Of a DNA stretch of 64,000 nt, positions 18,615-27,388 are shown one piece after another. Source of the DNA: Micromonospora rosaria. GTDB lineage: Bacteria; Actinomycetota; Actinomycetes; Mycobacteriales; Micromonosporaceae. Below the pieces are notes generated by a model, which made no database searches, had not been told where the DNA came from, and saw only the letters and a list, made by a program, of their open reading frames with translations. Made by a program: the position numbers and the translations under genes. How positions within the stretch are numbered: position 1 is the first letter of the stretch; the number at the start of each line of letters is the position of its first letter. The stretch lies in contig NZ_LRQV01000008.1 in the NCBI RefSeq assembly GCF_001567585.1, positions 1 through 64,000 on the forward strand, written 5' to 3'.

Positions 18615-19342
18615 GTGGACACGATCACGCCTTCCCCCGCCGACCGGCGGCCCGACGAGCAGCCCACCGACGCGCAGTCTGCCGACGCGCAGTCTGCCGA
18701 CGCGCAGTCTGCCGACCAGCGGCCTGACGGGCAGCCTGCCGACGGGCCCACCGGTGCGACGCCGGCCGCCCGGACGCCGGACCGGACCAACCGCACCGCC
18801 GCGCTGCTCGCCACGGCGGTCGCCGTCCCGGTGACCCTGCTGGTCGCCGGGGTCGCCTTCGCCCAGATCAGGTCGGACGTCGGCACCGACGCGGCCCCGA
18901 CCGCGTCGCCCACCGTGGTCCAGCCGCAGTCGACCACGCCGGTCGAGATGGCCGCCCCGAAGCTGGCCGAACGGCCCGCCACGGTGTGTCGCGCCCTGCT
19001 CTCGCACCTCCCGGCGACCGTCGGCGAGCTCGCCCAGCGTCCGGTCACCGCCGGCCCCGAGCAGAACGCCGCGTACGGCGACCCCGCCCTCACCGTGGCC
19101 TGCGGCGGCCCGGCCGCCACCGTGCCGGACACCGACGAGGTGTGGACGGTCAACAACGTCTGCTGGCACGGCACCACCGAGGGCGACCGCACCACCCTGA
19201 CCACCCTCGACCGCGAGGTCCCGGTCCGGGTGAGCGTGCCGGCGACCCACGGCCAACCGTTGCAGCTCCCCCCCCCCTCGCCGACGCGATCGTGGCCTCG
19301 GTCCCCTCCGGCGGCACCCCCCCCACCGGCTGCCACCGCTAA
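18615..19342 (+). pseudogene. DUF3515 family lipoprotein/secreted protein, frameshifted at a C10 run
   Basis: The GTG directly follows the upstream stop. A repeated AQSAD stretch (three 15-bp copies) is followed by one membrane/signal helix (TAALLATAVAVPVTLLVAG), and then the DUF3515 body (VCRALLSHLP, VWTVNNVCWHG). The frame breaks at a run of ten C (19268-19277). The usual end, LADAIVASVPSGGTPPTGCHR followed by TAA at 19340-19342, is present but in the +2 frame. One extra base or loss of two would restore a protein of about 240 aa. This could be a sequencing error, a true mutation or a slippery switch. As written, frame 0 would read on for more than 450 spurious codons. Confidence 0.75.
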
Positions 19343-19400
19343 CCCCCGCTCCCCCACCCCGTCCCCGCCCCCTCCCCCTCCCCCCGCCCCGTCTCCATGC

Positions 19401-19461
19401 GTTGATCATGGAGTTGGCGGCAGGCGGAGCGTCCCTCCATGCCGCCAACTCCATGATCAAC
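19401..19461. repeat. Dispersed inverted repeat, copy 1 (22-bp arms)
   Basis: Perfect 22-nt arms (19401-19422 and 19440-19461; arm starts GTTGATCATGGAGTTGGCGG) around a 17-nt loop. It is preceded by a C-rich tract (19343-19400) and followed by a G-rich tract (19462-19526). The same arms recur at 59992-60049. It lies between the DUF3515 gene and ddl, which converge. Confidence 0.92.
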
Positions 19462-19526
19462 GGGGTGAGGGGGGGGAGGGGCGGAGCCGGGAGGGGATGA
19501 GAGAGGGGTGGGGGCAGGGGGGTGGG

Positions 19527-20633
19527 TTAGTGGAGGCCGGTGCCTCGGCGGAGGGCGGTGCGGATGAGGCGGTTGACCAGCTTCGGGTACTCCAGGCCGG
19601 AGGCAGCCCACATCCGGGGGAACATCGACGACGGGGTGAACCCGGGCATCGTGTTGATCTCGTTGAGGTAGACCCGCAGGTCGGGGGTGACGAAGAAGTC
19701 GACCCGGGCCAGCCCGGCGCAGTCGAGCGCGGTGAACGCCCGGACCGCGTACTCCTGCACCTGCCGGGTGACCTGGTCGGGCAGTCCGGCCGGGATGTCG
19801 TACTCGCAGGACTGCTCGGAGTCGATGTACTTCGCCTCGAAGTCGTAGAAGTCGTGGTCGGCGACGACCCGGACCTCGGCCAGCACCGACGCCTCGGGCG
19901 ACCCGGCCGCCTCCCCCTCCAGCACGCCGCACTCGATCTCGCGGCCGACGATCGCCCCCTCGACCAGCACCTTCGGGTCGATCTGCCGGGCGACGGCGAC
20001 GGCCTCGTCGAGCTTCGCCCAGTCGTCGACCTTGCTGATGCCGAAGGACGACCCGGCCCGCGACGGCTTGACGAAGACCGGCAGGCCCAGCCGCTCCTTG
20101 TCCTCCTCGGTCAGCGTCATCCCGCTGCGCAGCACCACGTACGGGCCGACCGGGATGCCCTCGGCGGCGCAGAGCTTCTTGGTGAACTCCTTGTCCATCG
20201 CGGCGGCCGAGGCGAACACGTTCGCCCCGACGTACGGGATGCCGGCCATCTCCAGCATCCCCTGGATGGTGCCGTCCTCGCCGTACGCGCCGTGCAGGAC
20301 CGGGAAGACGACGTCCACGTCGGTCAGGGCCCGGGGCCCCTCCCCCGGCTCGAGCACCAGCAGCCCGTTGCCGGTGGGGTCGGCACGCAGCACCAGGTCG
20401 ACGCCGGAGGCAGCGGTGATCTCCGGAAGCTGACGCGCGTGGATCGCCAACTCCTCCGCGGTGCCGTTGGTCAGCACCCACTGTCCGGCCCGGGTGATGC
20501 CGACCGGTACCACCTCGAACTCGTCCGGGTCCAGCGCGCCGAGCACGCTGCCGGCGCTGACACAGGAGATGCCGTGTTCCGGGCTACGGCCGCCGAAGAC
20601 GATTGCCACGCGGGTCTTGCCTGGGGTGGTCAC
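19527..20633 (-). CDS. ddl: D-alanine--D-alanine ligase
   Basis: ATP-grasp enzyme making the D-Ala-D-Ala terminus of the peptidoglycan stem peptide. 368 aa from the GTG at 20631-20633, which has GAGG eight nt upstream; another GTG lies three codons earlier. Motifs: [76 protein letters not shown]. Full-length and intact. Confidence 0.96.
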   Translation of the reverse strand: MTTPGKTRVAIVFGGRSPEHGISCVSAGSVLGALDPDEFEVVPVGITRAGQWVLTNGTAEELAIHARQLPEITAASGVDLVLRADPTGNGLLVLEPGEGPRALTDVDVVFPVLHGAYGEDGTIQGMLEMAGIPYVGANVFASAAAMDKEFTKKLCAAEGIPVGPYVVLRSGMTLTEEDKERLGLPVFVKPSRAGSSFGISKVDDWAKLDEAVAVARQIDPKVLVEGAIVGREIECGVLEGEAAGSPEASVLAEVRVVADHDFYDFEAKYIDSEQSCEYDIPAGLPDQVTRQVQEYAVRAFTALDCAGLARVDFFVTPDLRVYLNEINTMPGFTPSSMFPRMWAASGLEYPKLVNRLIRTALRRGTGLH

Positions 20634-20862
20634 TGGGGTCACCTCTTCGGTCCCGACTGCGAAACTCGCTGTGGCGCCGGTGGCGCTCACGCGGTCGACC
20701 TTACTGTGCGTGGCGGAGGGCCGGTGGGCATACCCAGGGAGAGGCGGCGGGACACCGCAACCGGTCAACCCGCCTTATACATAGCGTAATCACCCCATGC
20801 CGGACGGGACCCGGCCGGGAGGGCGGCCCGACGACGTACCCCTTCGCTACGCTGCTGGTCCT

Positions 20863-22122
20863 ATGAGCACCGACCCCCTGCTCGACAGCCTGGCGGCGGC
20901 CCTCGACGCCCGCCCGGACGACCTGCCCCTGCGCCTGCACCTGGCGGCGTTGCTGCTGGAGCGGGGACGCGGCGCCGAGGCGATCGGGCACATCGGTCAG
21001 GCGCTCGCCCGTGATCCGGCCCACGTCGAGGCGCGGGCGCTGATGCAGCGGGCGCTCGGCACGGCCGTACCCGGGCCGCCACCGGCCGCCGCGACGACGC
21101 CGGACCCCCCGGCGGCCGGCGCGGCCCCGGCCGGCGGGGACGACCCGCTCGCCGCGTACGAACGGGAACTCGCCGACGTCGTGCCGCCGCGCTTCCTGCG
21201 GGCCGGCGACGAGCCCGAGCCGGTCTCCGGCGACGCCGACCGGGTGTACGACGTGGAGTCGGCCAGCGTCCGGCTCTCCGACGTGGGCGGCATGGCGGCG
21301 GTCAAGGAGCGGCTGGAGCTGGCCTTCCTCGGCCCGCTGCGCAACCCGGAGCTGCGCCGGGTGTACGGCAAGAGCCTGCGCGGCGGGCTGATGCTCTACG
21401 GCCCGCCGGGCTGCGGCAAGACGTTCCTGGCCCGCGCCGTGGCCGGGGAGATGGGCGCGAAGTTCCTCTCGCTGTCCATCGTGGACGTGCTGGACATGTG
21501 GATCGGCAATTCGGAGCGGAACCTGCACGAGTTGTTCCAGGCCGCCCGCCGCAACGCCCCGTGCGTGCTCTTCCTCGACGAGGTCGACGCGCTGGGGCAC
21601 AAGCGCTCGCAGGTGGGGTCCAGTGCGATGCGGACGCTGGGCAACCAGTTGCTGGCCGAACTGGACGGCATGGAGGGCAGCAACGACGGGGTGTTCGTGC
21701 TGGCCGCCACCAACACCCCGTGGGACGTCGACCCGGCGCTGCGTCGCCCGGGGCGGCTCGACCGGGTGGTGCTGGTGTTGCCGCCGGACCCCGAGGCACG
21801 TGGGGCCATCCTGGAGTACCACCTGCGCGACCGGCCCATCGCCGGGATCGACCTGCGCCGGGTGGTGGCCGCCACCGAGGACTTCTCCGGCGCGGACCTG
21901 GCGCACCTCTGCGAGACCGCCGCGGAGTTCGCGATGGCCGACTCGGTACGCCGGGGCGAGGTCCGCATGATCGAGCAGCGGGACCTGGAGCGGGCGCTGA
22001 AGGAGGTCCGCCCCTCGACCCGGCCCTGGCTCGCCACCGCCCGCAACGTCGCCATGTTCGCCAACGAGGGCGGCGTGTACGACGACCTGGTGGCGTACCT
22101 CAAGCACCGTCGGATACTCTGA
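20863..22122 (+). CDS. TPR-AAA ATPase
   Basis: 419 aa. The N-terminal 75 residues form TPR-like helices (LLERGRGAEAIGHIGQALARDP), followed by a Pro/Ala linker. A single AAA module at about 150-400 has Walker A GPPGCGKT, Walker B VLFLDEVDA, sensor-1 VLAATNTPWDVD and the arginine-finger region LRRPGRLDRVV. The arrangement resembles FtsH/CDC48-type ATPases without the protease. Substrate unknown. The start at ATG 20863 fits the domain limits but has a weak ribosome site. Confidence 0.88.
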   Translation: MSTDPLLDSLAAALDARPDDLPLRLHLAALLLERGRGAEAIGHIGQALARDPAHVEARALMQRALGTAVPGPPPAAATTPDPPAAGAAPAGGDDPLAAYERELADVVPPRFLRAGDEPEPVSGDADRVYDVESASVRLSDVGGMAAVKERLELAFLGPLRNPELRRVYGKSLRGGLMLYGPPGCGKTFLARAVAGEMGAKFLSLSIVDVLDMWIGNSERNLHELFQAARRNAPCVLFLDEVDALGHKRSQVGSSAMRTLGNQLLAELDGMEGSNDGVFVLAATNTPWDVDPALRRPGRLDRVVLVLPPDPEARGAILEYHLRDRPIAGIDLRRVVAATEDFSGADLAHLCETAAEFAMADSVRRGEVRMIEQRDLERALKEVRPSTRPWLATARNVAMFANEGGVYDDLVAYLKHRRIL

Positions 22123-22124
22123 CC

Positions 22125-22150
22125 CGCGCCCGGCCCGCACGACGGGCGCG
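22125..22150. terminator. Short hairpin between convergent genes
   Basis: 8-bp stem CGCGCCCG/CGGGCGCG with a 10-nt loop, immediately after the AAA ATPase stop codon. Confidence 0.45.
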
Positions 22151-22158
22151 ACGCCGGG

Positions 22159-22419
22159 TCAGCAGGTCCGTTCCGACGCCCGGTCCAGCACCACCCGGCC
22201 GGGCTCGCCGGTCAGCCGGCGGCCGACGGCGAGCACCTTCACCCGCTGCCGGCCGGCCCGCACCATGCCCAGGGCCATGAACGCCCCGGCGATCCGGTCG
22301 GCCGCCTCACGGTTGCTCGCCCCCACCACCTGCCGCCGCCGCTCGGGCGCGGTCCGCTCGTTGCGGCTCGCCCCGTCGAGCAGCCGGACGTCGGTGAGCA
22401 CCACGAGGAAACGGGTCAT
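22159..22419 (-). CDS. Small hypothetical protein (86 aa)
   Basis: Begins MTRFLVVLTDVRLLDG with a good GGAGG six to seven nt before the ATG at 22417-22419. A short hydrophobic beta-strand start, a basic middle and a second strand (QRVKVLAVGRRLTG) suggest a compact alpha/beta fold. No family recognised. It is 48 nt downstream of the 69-aa gene on the same strand and probably cotranscribed with it. Confidence 0.6.
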   Translation of the reverse strand: MTRFLVVLTDVRLLDGASRNERTAPERRRQVVGASNREAADRIAGAFMALGMVRAGRQRVKVLAVGRRLTGEPGRVVLDRASERTC

Positions 22420-22467
22420 CGCCACCCTCCGCGGGTCGGGCCCGGCCCGCCGTGGGTGGGGGTCGGT

Positions 22468-22677
22468 TCAGGAGGCATAGCGGACCACCTCCGGCTCGGC
22501 CGTGGTGGCGGCCAGCCCTCCACCCGAGTCCCGGCAGACGTAGCTGAGACCGCCGCCGCCGTCCCGGCAGACGTAGGCGAGGTCGGCATGGATCCAGGCG
22601 CCGTCGTTGTCGCGCAGCACCGGCCGCGCACACCACCGACACCGCGACACACGGGGCCATCGTCCGGCTGCCGTCAT
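22468..22677 (-). CDS. Small Cys-containing hypothetical protein with internal duplication (69 aa)
   Basis: Starts at ATG 22675-22677 behind a purine-rich AAGGGGAG. A CRWCARPV knuckle and HADLAYVCRD suggest a zinc-ribbon-like site. The segment YVCRDGGGGLS is tandemly repeated as YVCRDSGGGLA, matching a 33-bp DNA duplication. No known family. Divergent from the XRE regulator gene with a 14-bp-stem hairpin between them; probably heads a two-gene unit with the 86-aa gene. Confidence 0.6.
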   Translation of the reverse strand: MTAAGRWPRVSRCRWCARPVLRDNDGAWIHADLAYVCRDGGGGLSYVCRDSGGGLAATTAEPEVVRYAS

Positions 22678-22714
22678 CCGTCTCCCCTTCCGGTGACCTC
22701 GTGGTCGGGTGGCA

Positions 22715-22812
22715 CGCGGCGATCGGGTACGGGGGAGAAAAAACCCGATCGCCGCGCGCCCCATCCCCTCCGGTCGCTCACCACTACCGTCGCCACGACA
22801 ACCAGTGGTGAG
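22715..22812. promoter_or_regulatory. Two inverted repeats upstream of the XRE gene
   Basis: Arms 22715-22728 and 22743-22756 (14 bp; arm contains GCGGCGATCGGGT) enclose a 14-nt purine-rich loop. A second repeat, CTCACCACT at 22777-22785, pairs with AGTGGTGAG at 22804-22812. TTGACA at 22827-22832 could be a -35 box for the XRE gene. These are candidate operator sites in the divergent promoter region. Confidence 0.5.
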
Positions 22813-22910
22813 GACGCCGTCACAGGTTGACACCTCCATGGGGATGAATGCAACTCTCATCGCGGTTCTCTCATGCACACTTTCCCAGAGACGTGTGCGA
22901 CTATCGATGC

Positions 22911-23756
22911 ATGGCTCCGAAGACCGCCCGAGCACGGCGACTGGGCATCGCCCTGCGTGCGCACCGGGAGGCGGCCGGCCTCACCCTGGAGGCCGCCGCC
23001 GACGAGATCAACAGCACCCGCAGCACGCTGTCCCGGTACGAGAACGCCCAGACCCTGGTCAGCCCGGCCACCGCCCGCGCCCTGCTCACGTTGTACGGGG
23101 TAGCGGCCGAGGAGGTCGCCGCCGCCGTGCAGCTCGCCAAGGACGCGCGCAAACCCGGCTGGTGGGTGTCCTACTCGTACCTGCTCGACCGCCGCACCAT
23201 CGACTTCATCGCGCTGGAGGCGGAGGCGACCGGGATCGCCAACTTCGAGCCGTCCGTCGTGCCGGGGCTGCTCCAGACCGCCGACTACATCCGCGCGGTG
23301 ATGCTCGGCGGGCCGCACACCCTCAGCGACGAGGACGTCGAGCAGCGGGTCCACGTCCGACTCGACCGGCAGCAACGGCTGACCGGCGACCAACCGCCCA
23401 TCCTGGACACGATCATCGACGAGGGAGCACTGCTCCGCCCGGTGGGCGGGCAGGCGGTGATGGAGGCGCAGATACAGCACCTACTCAAGATCGGCGAACT
23501 GCCGAACATCACCGTCCAGGTCGTCCCGCTCTCCGCCGGCTACCACCGGGGCACCCGAGGCTCGCTGCACATCCTCGAGTTCGCCGACCCGGAGGACCCG
23601 ATCATCGCCTCGGTGGAGACCGTCGCCGGTCAGATGATCCTCGACCGCCCCGGCGACCTGCGTACCTGCACCAAGATCATGGAACACCTGCGATCCGTCG
23701 CGCTCAGCCCGGCGGCAAGTCGCGACCAGCTCGTTCGAATCCTGAAGGGACGGTAG
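22911..23756 (+). CDS. XRE-family regulator with DUF5753 domain
   Basis: 281 aa. Helix-turn-helix at about residues 10-65 (LRAHREAAGLTLEAAADEINSTRSTLSRYE), then a DUF5753 domain (ANFEPSVVPGLLQTADYIRAVM, ITVQVVPLSAGYH). Actinobacterial genomes hold many such regulators paired with a small DUF397 protein; Streptomyces Scr1/Scr2 is the studied pair and affects antibiotic production. ATG at 22911 is followed directly by the conserved region; a leaderless start is possible because no ribosome site is evident. Confidence 0.93.
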   Translation: MAPKTARARRLGIALRAHREAAGLTLEAAADEINSTRSTLSRYENAQTLVSPATARALLTLYGVAAEEVAAAVQLAKDARKPGWWVSYSYLLDRRTIDFIALEAEATGIANFEPSVVPGLLQTADYIRAVMLGGPHTLSDEDVEQRVHVRLDRQQRLTGDQPPILDTIIDEGALLRPVGGQAVMEAQIQHLLKIGELPNITVQVVPLSAGYHRGTRGSLHILEFADPEDPIIASVETVAGQMILDRPGDLRTCTKIMEHLRSVALSPAASRDQLVRILKGR

Positions 23757-23761
23757 GCACC

Positions 23762-23980
23762 ATGACCCCGACGACCAGTCCGGCGCTGACGACAGCCCAC
23801 TGGCGCAAGAGCAGCCACAGCGGCGACGAGGGCGCCTGCGTCGAGATGGCGGACATCCCCGGCGCGGTCGCGGTCCGCGACTCGAAGGACCCGAACGGGC
23901 CGGCGCTGCTCTTCGCCCCGGCCGCCTGGACCACCTTCGCCGCCGCCCCGCCCGTGCCACCGGCCCACACCGACCGCTGA
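23762..23980 (+). CDS. DUF397 small protein, partner of the XRE regulator
   Basis: 72 aa. Contains the family core AHWRKSSHSGDEGACVEMA and VAVRDSKDPNGPALLFAPAAWTTF. Five nt after the regulator stop, so cotranscribed. DUF397 proteins usually accompany XRE-DUF5753 proteins and are thought to antagonise or assist them. Confidence 0.93.
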   Translation: MTPTTSPALTTAHWRKSSHSGDEGACVEMADIPGAVAVRDSKDPNGPALLFAPAAWTTFAAAPPVPPAHTDR

Positions 23981-24288
23981 CCCGGGTCGGCTGCGGAGCC
24001 GGCTCGACGGCGCAGCCGTGGCGAGCCGGAAGCACTCGACCCGCCGGCCCGGCGTCCCGGCCGCCACCGAGGGCGCCGGGCCGGCCCACGCCCACCGCGT
24101 GGCCGCCCGGCGGCAGCGACTACTTCTGAGCGGTATACCTGTCAGGCATAAATATGCCTGACAGGTATACCGCTCATCCGCATGGTCCTCCCCGGAGCGA
24201 GACACGCCCGGTCCAAGACACGCCCCGGACCGGCGGCCCGGAAGAAAGGGCCGGCACGGCACGGCCAGCACGGCATCGGCCCGCGTCG
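23981..24288. other. Convergent gap with terminator hairpin and long palindrome
   Basis: 308 nt. A hairpin at 23988-24018 (CGGCTGCG/CGCAGCCG) probably terminates the DUF397 gene. The only other structure is the AT-rich palindrome at 24127-24176; the rest is featureless GC-rich sequence. Confidence 0.55.
24127..24176. repeat. 50-bp near-perfect palindrome with 24-bp arms
   Basis: Arms 24127-24150 and 24153-24176 are exact reverse complements, separated by two nt. Each arm contains the nested palindromes GGTATACC and CCTGTCAGG. Base composition is about half A+T, in sharp contrast with its surroundings. Confidence 0.93.
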
Positions 24289-25074
24289 TCAGGGTGGCCG
24301 GCGGGCGACGAGGGCGGTGGCGTCCAGGTCCGCGCTGCGGACCACCCGGGGCTCCAGCCCGTACCCCCGCAGCGCGGCCTGCAACGCCCCGGCCTGGTCG
24401 GCGGCGACCTCCACCGCCAGGTGGCCACCGGGGGCCAGCCAGCGCGCCGCCTGGGCGGCGACCCGGCGCAGCACCGCCAGCCCGTCCGGGCCGCCGTCGA
24501 GGGCCAGCCGCGCCTCGTGCAGCCGCGCCTCGGCCGGCATCATGGCCACCGCCCCGCTGGGCACGTACGGGGCGTTGGCCACCACCAGGTCCAACCGCCC
24601 CCGCCACCGCTCGGGCAGCGGATCGAACAGGTCGCCCTGGAAGACCGGTACGCCGAGCGGGGCGAGGTTGCCCCGGGCACAGTCCACGGCGGCCGGGTCG
24701 AGGTCGACGGCGGCCAGCCAGCGGCAGGCCAGCCGGTGGGCGAGGGCCAGCGTGGTGGCACCGGAGCCGCAGCAGAGGTCCACCACCGCCGGGGCCGGAC
24801 CGGTCGCGGCCACGGCCGCCTCGACCACCAGCGCGGTCCGGCTACGCGGCACGAAGACCCCCGCGTCCACCCGGACCCGCAGGCCGCAGAACTCGGCCCA
24901 GCCGAGCACGTGTTCCAGCGGTTCGCCGGCGATCCGGCGCTCGACCAGCCCGGCCAGCGCCCCGGTCGAGGCGGCGGCGGCGAGGAGCAGCTCCGCCTCG
25001 TCCTCGGCGTAGACGCAGCCGGCGGCGCGCAGCCGCTGCACGAGGGTGGGGCGGTCGGTACGGGGCGACACCAT
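24289..25074 (-). CDS. PrmC/HemK-related protein-(glutamine-N5) methyltransferase
   Basis: 261 aa from ATG 25072-25074 (MVSPRTDRPTLVQRLRAAG) with GAGAGG upstream. SAM motif VVDLCCGSGATTLALA, followed by LAAVDLDPAAVDCARGN. The catalytic NPPY of classical PrmC is NAPY here, as in the PrmC-related actinobacterial subfamily of unknown substrate. It is not the canonical release-factor methyltransferase by motif, and has no prfA neighbour. Confidence 0.85.
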   Translation of the reverse strand: MVSPRTDRPTLVQRLRAAGCVYAEDEAELLLAAAASTGALAGLVERRIAGEPLEHVLGWAEFCGLRVRVDAGVFVPRSRTALVVEAAVAATGPAPAVVDLCCGSGATTLALAHRLACRWLAAVDLDPAAVDCARGNLAPLGVPVFQGDLFDPLPERWRGRLDLVVANAPYVPSGAVAMMPAEARLHEARLALDGGPDGLAVLRRVAAQAARWLAPGGHLAVEVAADQAGALQAALRGYGLEPRVVRSADLDATALVARRPP

Positions 25075-25210
25075 GGCAGGCCTCTCGGGAACGCTGGGCG
25101 GCGCTCCCGCCGGCACTACCGGCGCGACGGGGGCGCGGAGGAAAGCGCCGGTCCTGTTGTCGGATGGATCGGACTCACCTCCTCGACGTCGCCGCCCGCG
25201 ACGGGCCAGA

Positions 25211-26347
25211 TCACGATAGCGGACCCGGCGCCCCGGCGGCGTCCAGCGCGGCACCGATGTCGGCCACCAGGTCGGCCGGGTCCTCCACGCCGCAGGAGAG
25301 CCGGACGAAACCGGGTGCGGTGTCGTCGCCCCACTGGGCCCGCCGGTCGGCGGTGGTGTGCAGCCCGCCGAAGGAGGTCGCCGCGGCGACCAGCCGGGCG
25401 GCGACGACGAAGCGGGCCACCCGGTCGGCGTCGCCGAGGTCGAACGAGAGCACCCCCGGCATCCGGCGCATCTGCCGGGCGGCCACCGGGTACGCCGGGT
25501 CGGTGGGCAGCCCCGGCCAGCGCAGCCCGGCCACGTCCGGGCGGGCGGCCAGCGCCCGCGCGACCGCCTCGGCGTTGGCCGACTGCCGGCCCAGCCGCAG
25601 GTCCAGGGTGGCCAGCGACCGGTGGGCCAGCCAGGCGTCGAACGCCCCGGGCACCGCGCCGGTGGTGGTACGCCAGCCGGTGACCGCGTCCAGCAACGCC
25701 CCCGACCGGGTGGCGACGTACCCGAGCAGCAGGTCCGAGTGGCCGGTGAGCGCCTTGGTGCCGGAGGCGACCACCACGTCCGCCCCGAGGCCCAGCGGGC
25801 GCTGCCCGAGCGGGGTGGCGGTGGTGTTGTCCACCGCCAGCAGGGCCCCGGCCGCGTGCGCCGCCTCGGCCAGCGCCGCGATGTCGGCCACGTCCAGGCC
25901 CGGGTTCGCGGGGGTCTCCAGCAGCACCAGCCGGACCCCCGCGAACGACGGGTACGGCCCGACGGTCGGGGCGTAGCGCACCGTGACGCCGATGGTCTCC
26001 AGGGTGTCGGCGGCGAAGGCCCGCACCGGGAAGTACCCGTCGGCGGGCAGCACCACCGTGTCGCCCGGCCGCAGCACGGCCAGCAGCAGGCCGGTGATGG
26101 CCGCCTGCCCGCTGGCGAAGACCCGGCAGTCGCCGCCCTCCAGCTCGCCGACGGCCGCCTCCAGCAGCCGCCGGGTCGGGTTGTCCGGTCGGCCGTACCC
26201 GTTCGGCGCGGCCTGCGGCCCCTGCCACGGGTCGAGGTGGTACGGCGCGGCGAGGACCGGCCCGGGGAGGAACGGGTCGCCCGGCGCGGGCTCGGGCAGC
26301 CCGGCGTGCACGCACCGGGTGCCGTCGCGGTAGTCCTGGTCAGTCAT
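25211..26347 (-). CDS. Cystathionine gamma-synthase/lyase-family PLP enzyme
   Basis: 378 aa Cys/Met-metabolism PLP enzyme. The PLP lysine lies in ASGTKALTGHSDLLLGYV; other motifs are GRPDNPTRRLLEAAVGELEGG, FASGQAAI, TPANPGLDVADI and the C-terminal FVRLSCGVEDPADLVADI. The order with gpsA (6-nt gap) is that of a common actinobacterial cystathionine gamma-lyase. Sequence alone does not separate lyase from synthase activity. Confidence 0.9.
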   Translation of the reverse strand: MTDQDYRDGTRCVHAGLPEPAPGDPFLPGPVLAAPYHLDPWQGPQAAPNGYGRPDNPTRRLLEAAVGELEGGDCRVFASGQAAITGLLLAVLRPGDTVVLPADGYFPVRAFAADTLETIGVTVRYAPTVGPYPSFAGVRLVLLETPANPGLDVADIAALAEAAHAAGALLAVDNTTATPLGQRPLGLGADVVVASGTKALTGHSDLLLGYVATRSGALLDAVTGWRTTTGAVPGAFDAWLAHRSLATLDLRLGRQSANAEAVARALAARPDVAGLRWPGLPTDPAYPVAARQMRRMPGVLSFDLGDADRVARFVVAARLVAAATSFGGLHTTADRRAQWGDDTAPGFVRLSCGVEDPADLVADIGAALDAAGAPGPLS

Positions 26348-26353
26348 GGCGGC

Positions 26354-27388
26354 TCACTCGTACGACTCGGGTTTGGCGGTCCGGCTCATCAGCACGTCCA
26401 CGGCGATCCGGGGGTCGAGGCCCTCGTGGCAGACTCGTTCGACCTGCTCGGTGATGGGCATCTCGACCCCGTGCGCGCGGGCCAGGTCACGGACCGCCAG
26501 GGCGCTCTTGACGCCCTCGGCGGTCTGCCGGGTCGCCACCCGGGCCTCCTCCAGCGTCGCGCCCCGCCCCAGGTGCTCGCCGAAGGTGCGGTTGCGGGCC
26601 AACGGCGACGAGCAGCTCGCCACCAGGTCCCCCATGCCGGCCAGCCCGGCGAAGGTGATCGGGTCCGCGCCGAGCGCCACCCCGAGACGGGCGGTCTCGG
26701 CCAGCCCCCGGGTCATCAGCATCGCCCGGGTGTTGTCCCCGAAGCCCATCGCGGTGGCGATCCCGTACGCCAGGGCGATCACGTTCTTGACCGCGCCGCC
26801 CAGCTCGCAGCCGATCACGTCGTCGTTGGTGTACGGGCGGAAGTAGGTCGTCCGGATGGACGCCTGCACCAGCGCCGTCCGGGCGGCGTCGGTGCCGGCG
26901 ACCACGGTGGCGGCCGGCTGCTCGGCGGCGATCTCGGGGGCGACGTTGGGGCCGGAGACCACCACCACCCGCTCCGGGGTCACCCCGGCGGTCTCCACGA
27001 TCACCTCGCTCATCCGCTTGGTGGTGCCCAGCTCGATCCCCTTCATCAGGGAGACCAGGGTGGCGTCCGGGTGCAGGTGCCCGGCCCACTCGGCGAGGTT
27101 GCCGCGCAACGTCTGCGAGGGCACGGCCAGCACCACCAGTTCGGCGTCCGTGATCGCCTCGACGGCGTTCCCGGTCGCCCGGACCCGGTCCGGCAGCCGC
27201 AGGTCGGGCAGGTAGTCGGGGTTGCGCCGGTCCCGGCGGATGCCGTCCACGACGCTGGGCCGGCGGGCCCAGACGGTCACGTCCCGGCCGGCGTCGGCCA
27301 GGATCTTGGCGAAGGCCGTCCCCCACGACCCGGCCCCCAGCACCGCCACGTGCCCGCCGCCGCCGGCGCTGTCACGTCGCCCGCTCAC
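26354..27388 (-). CDS. gpsA: Glycerol-3-phosphate dehydrogenase [NAD(P)+]
   Basis: 344 aa. Produces sn-glycerol-3-phosphate for phospholipids, the substrate on which PlsX/PlsY and PlsC act. NAD-binding loop [21 protein letters not shown]; also [21 protein letters not shown] and the catalytic region [20 protein letters not shown] start at 27386-27388 overlaps the plsC stop by 4 nt. Confidence 0.97.
   Translation of the reverse strand: MSGRRDSAGGGGHVAVLGAGSWGTAFAKILADAGRDVTVWARRPSVVDGIRRDRRNPDYLPDLRLPDRVRATGNAVEAITDAELVVLAVPSQTLRGNLAEWAGHLHPDATLVSLMKGIELGTTKRMSEVIVETAGVTPERVVVVSGPNVAPEIAAEQPAATVVAGTDAARTALVQASIRTTYFRPYTNDDVIGCELGGAVKNVIALAYGIATAMGFGDNTRAMLMTRGLAETARLGVALGADPITFAGLAGMGDLVASCSSPLARNRTFGEHLGRGATLEEARVATRQTAEGVKSALAVRDLARAHGVEMPITEQVERVCHEGLDPRIAVDVLMSRTAKPESYE

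Noticed and set aside
17286-19460. Reading thiL as a 724-residue protein
   Set aside because: The frame is open far upstream of the conserved thiL start and runs antisense over the AsnC-like and DUF3515 genes; no conserved domain lies in that part.
19343-20789. Read-through of the DUF3515 frame toward ddl
   Set aside because: It only arises because the C10 run shifts the frame; the sequence after it is antisense to ddl and low in complexity.
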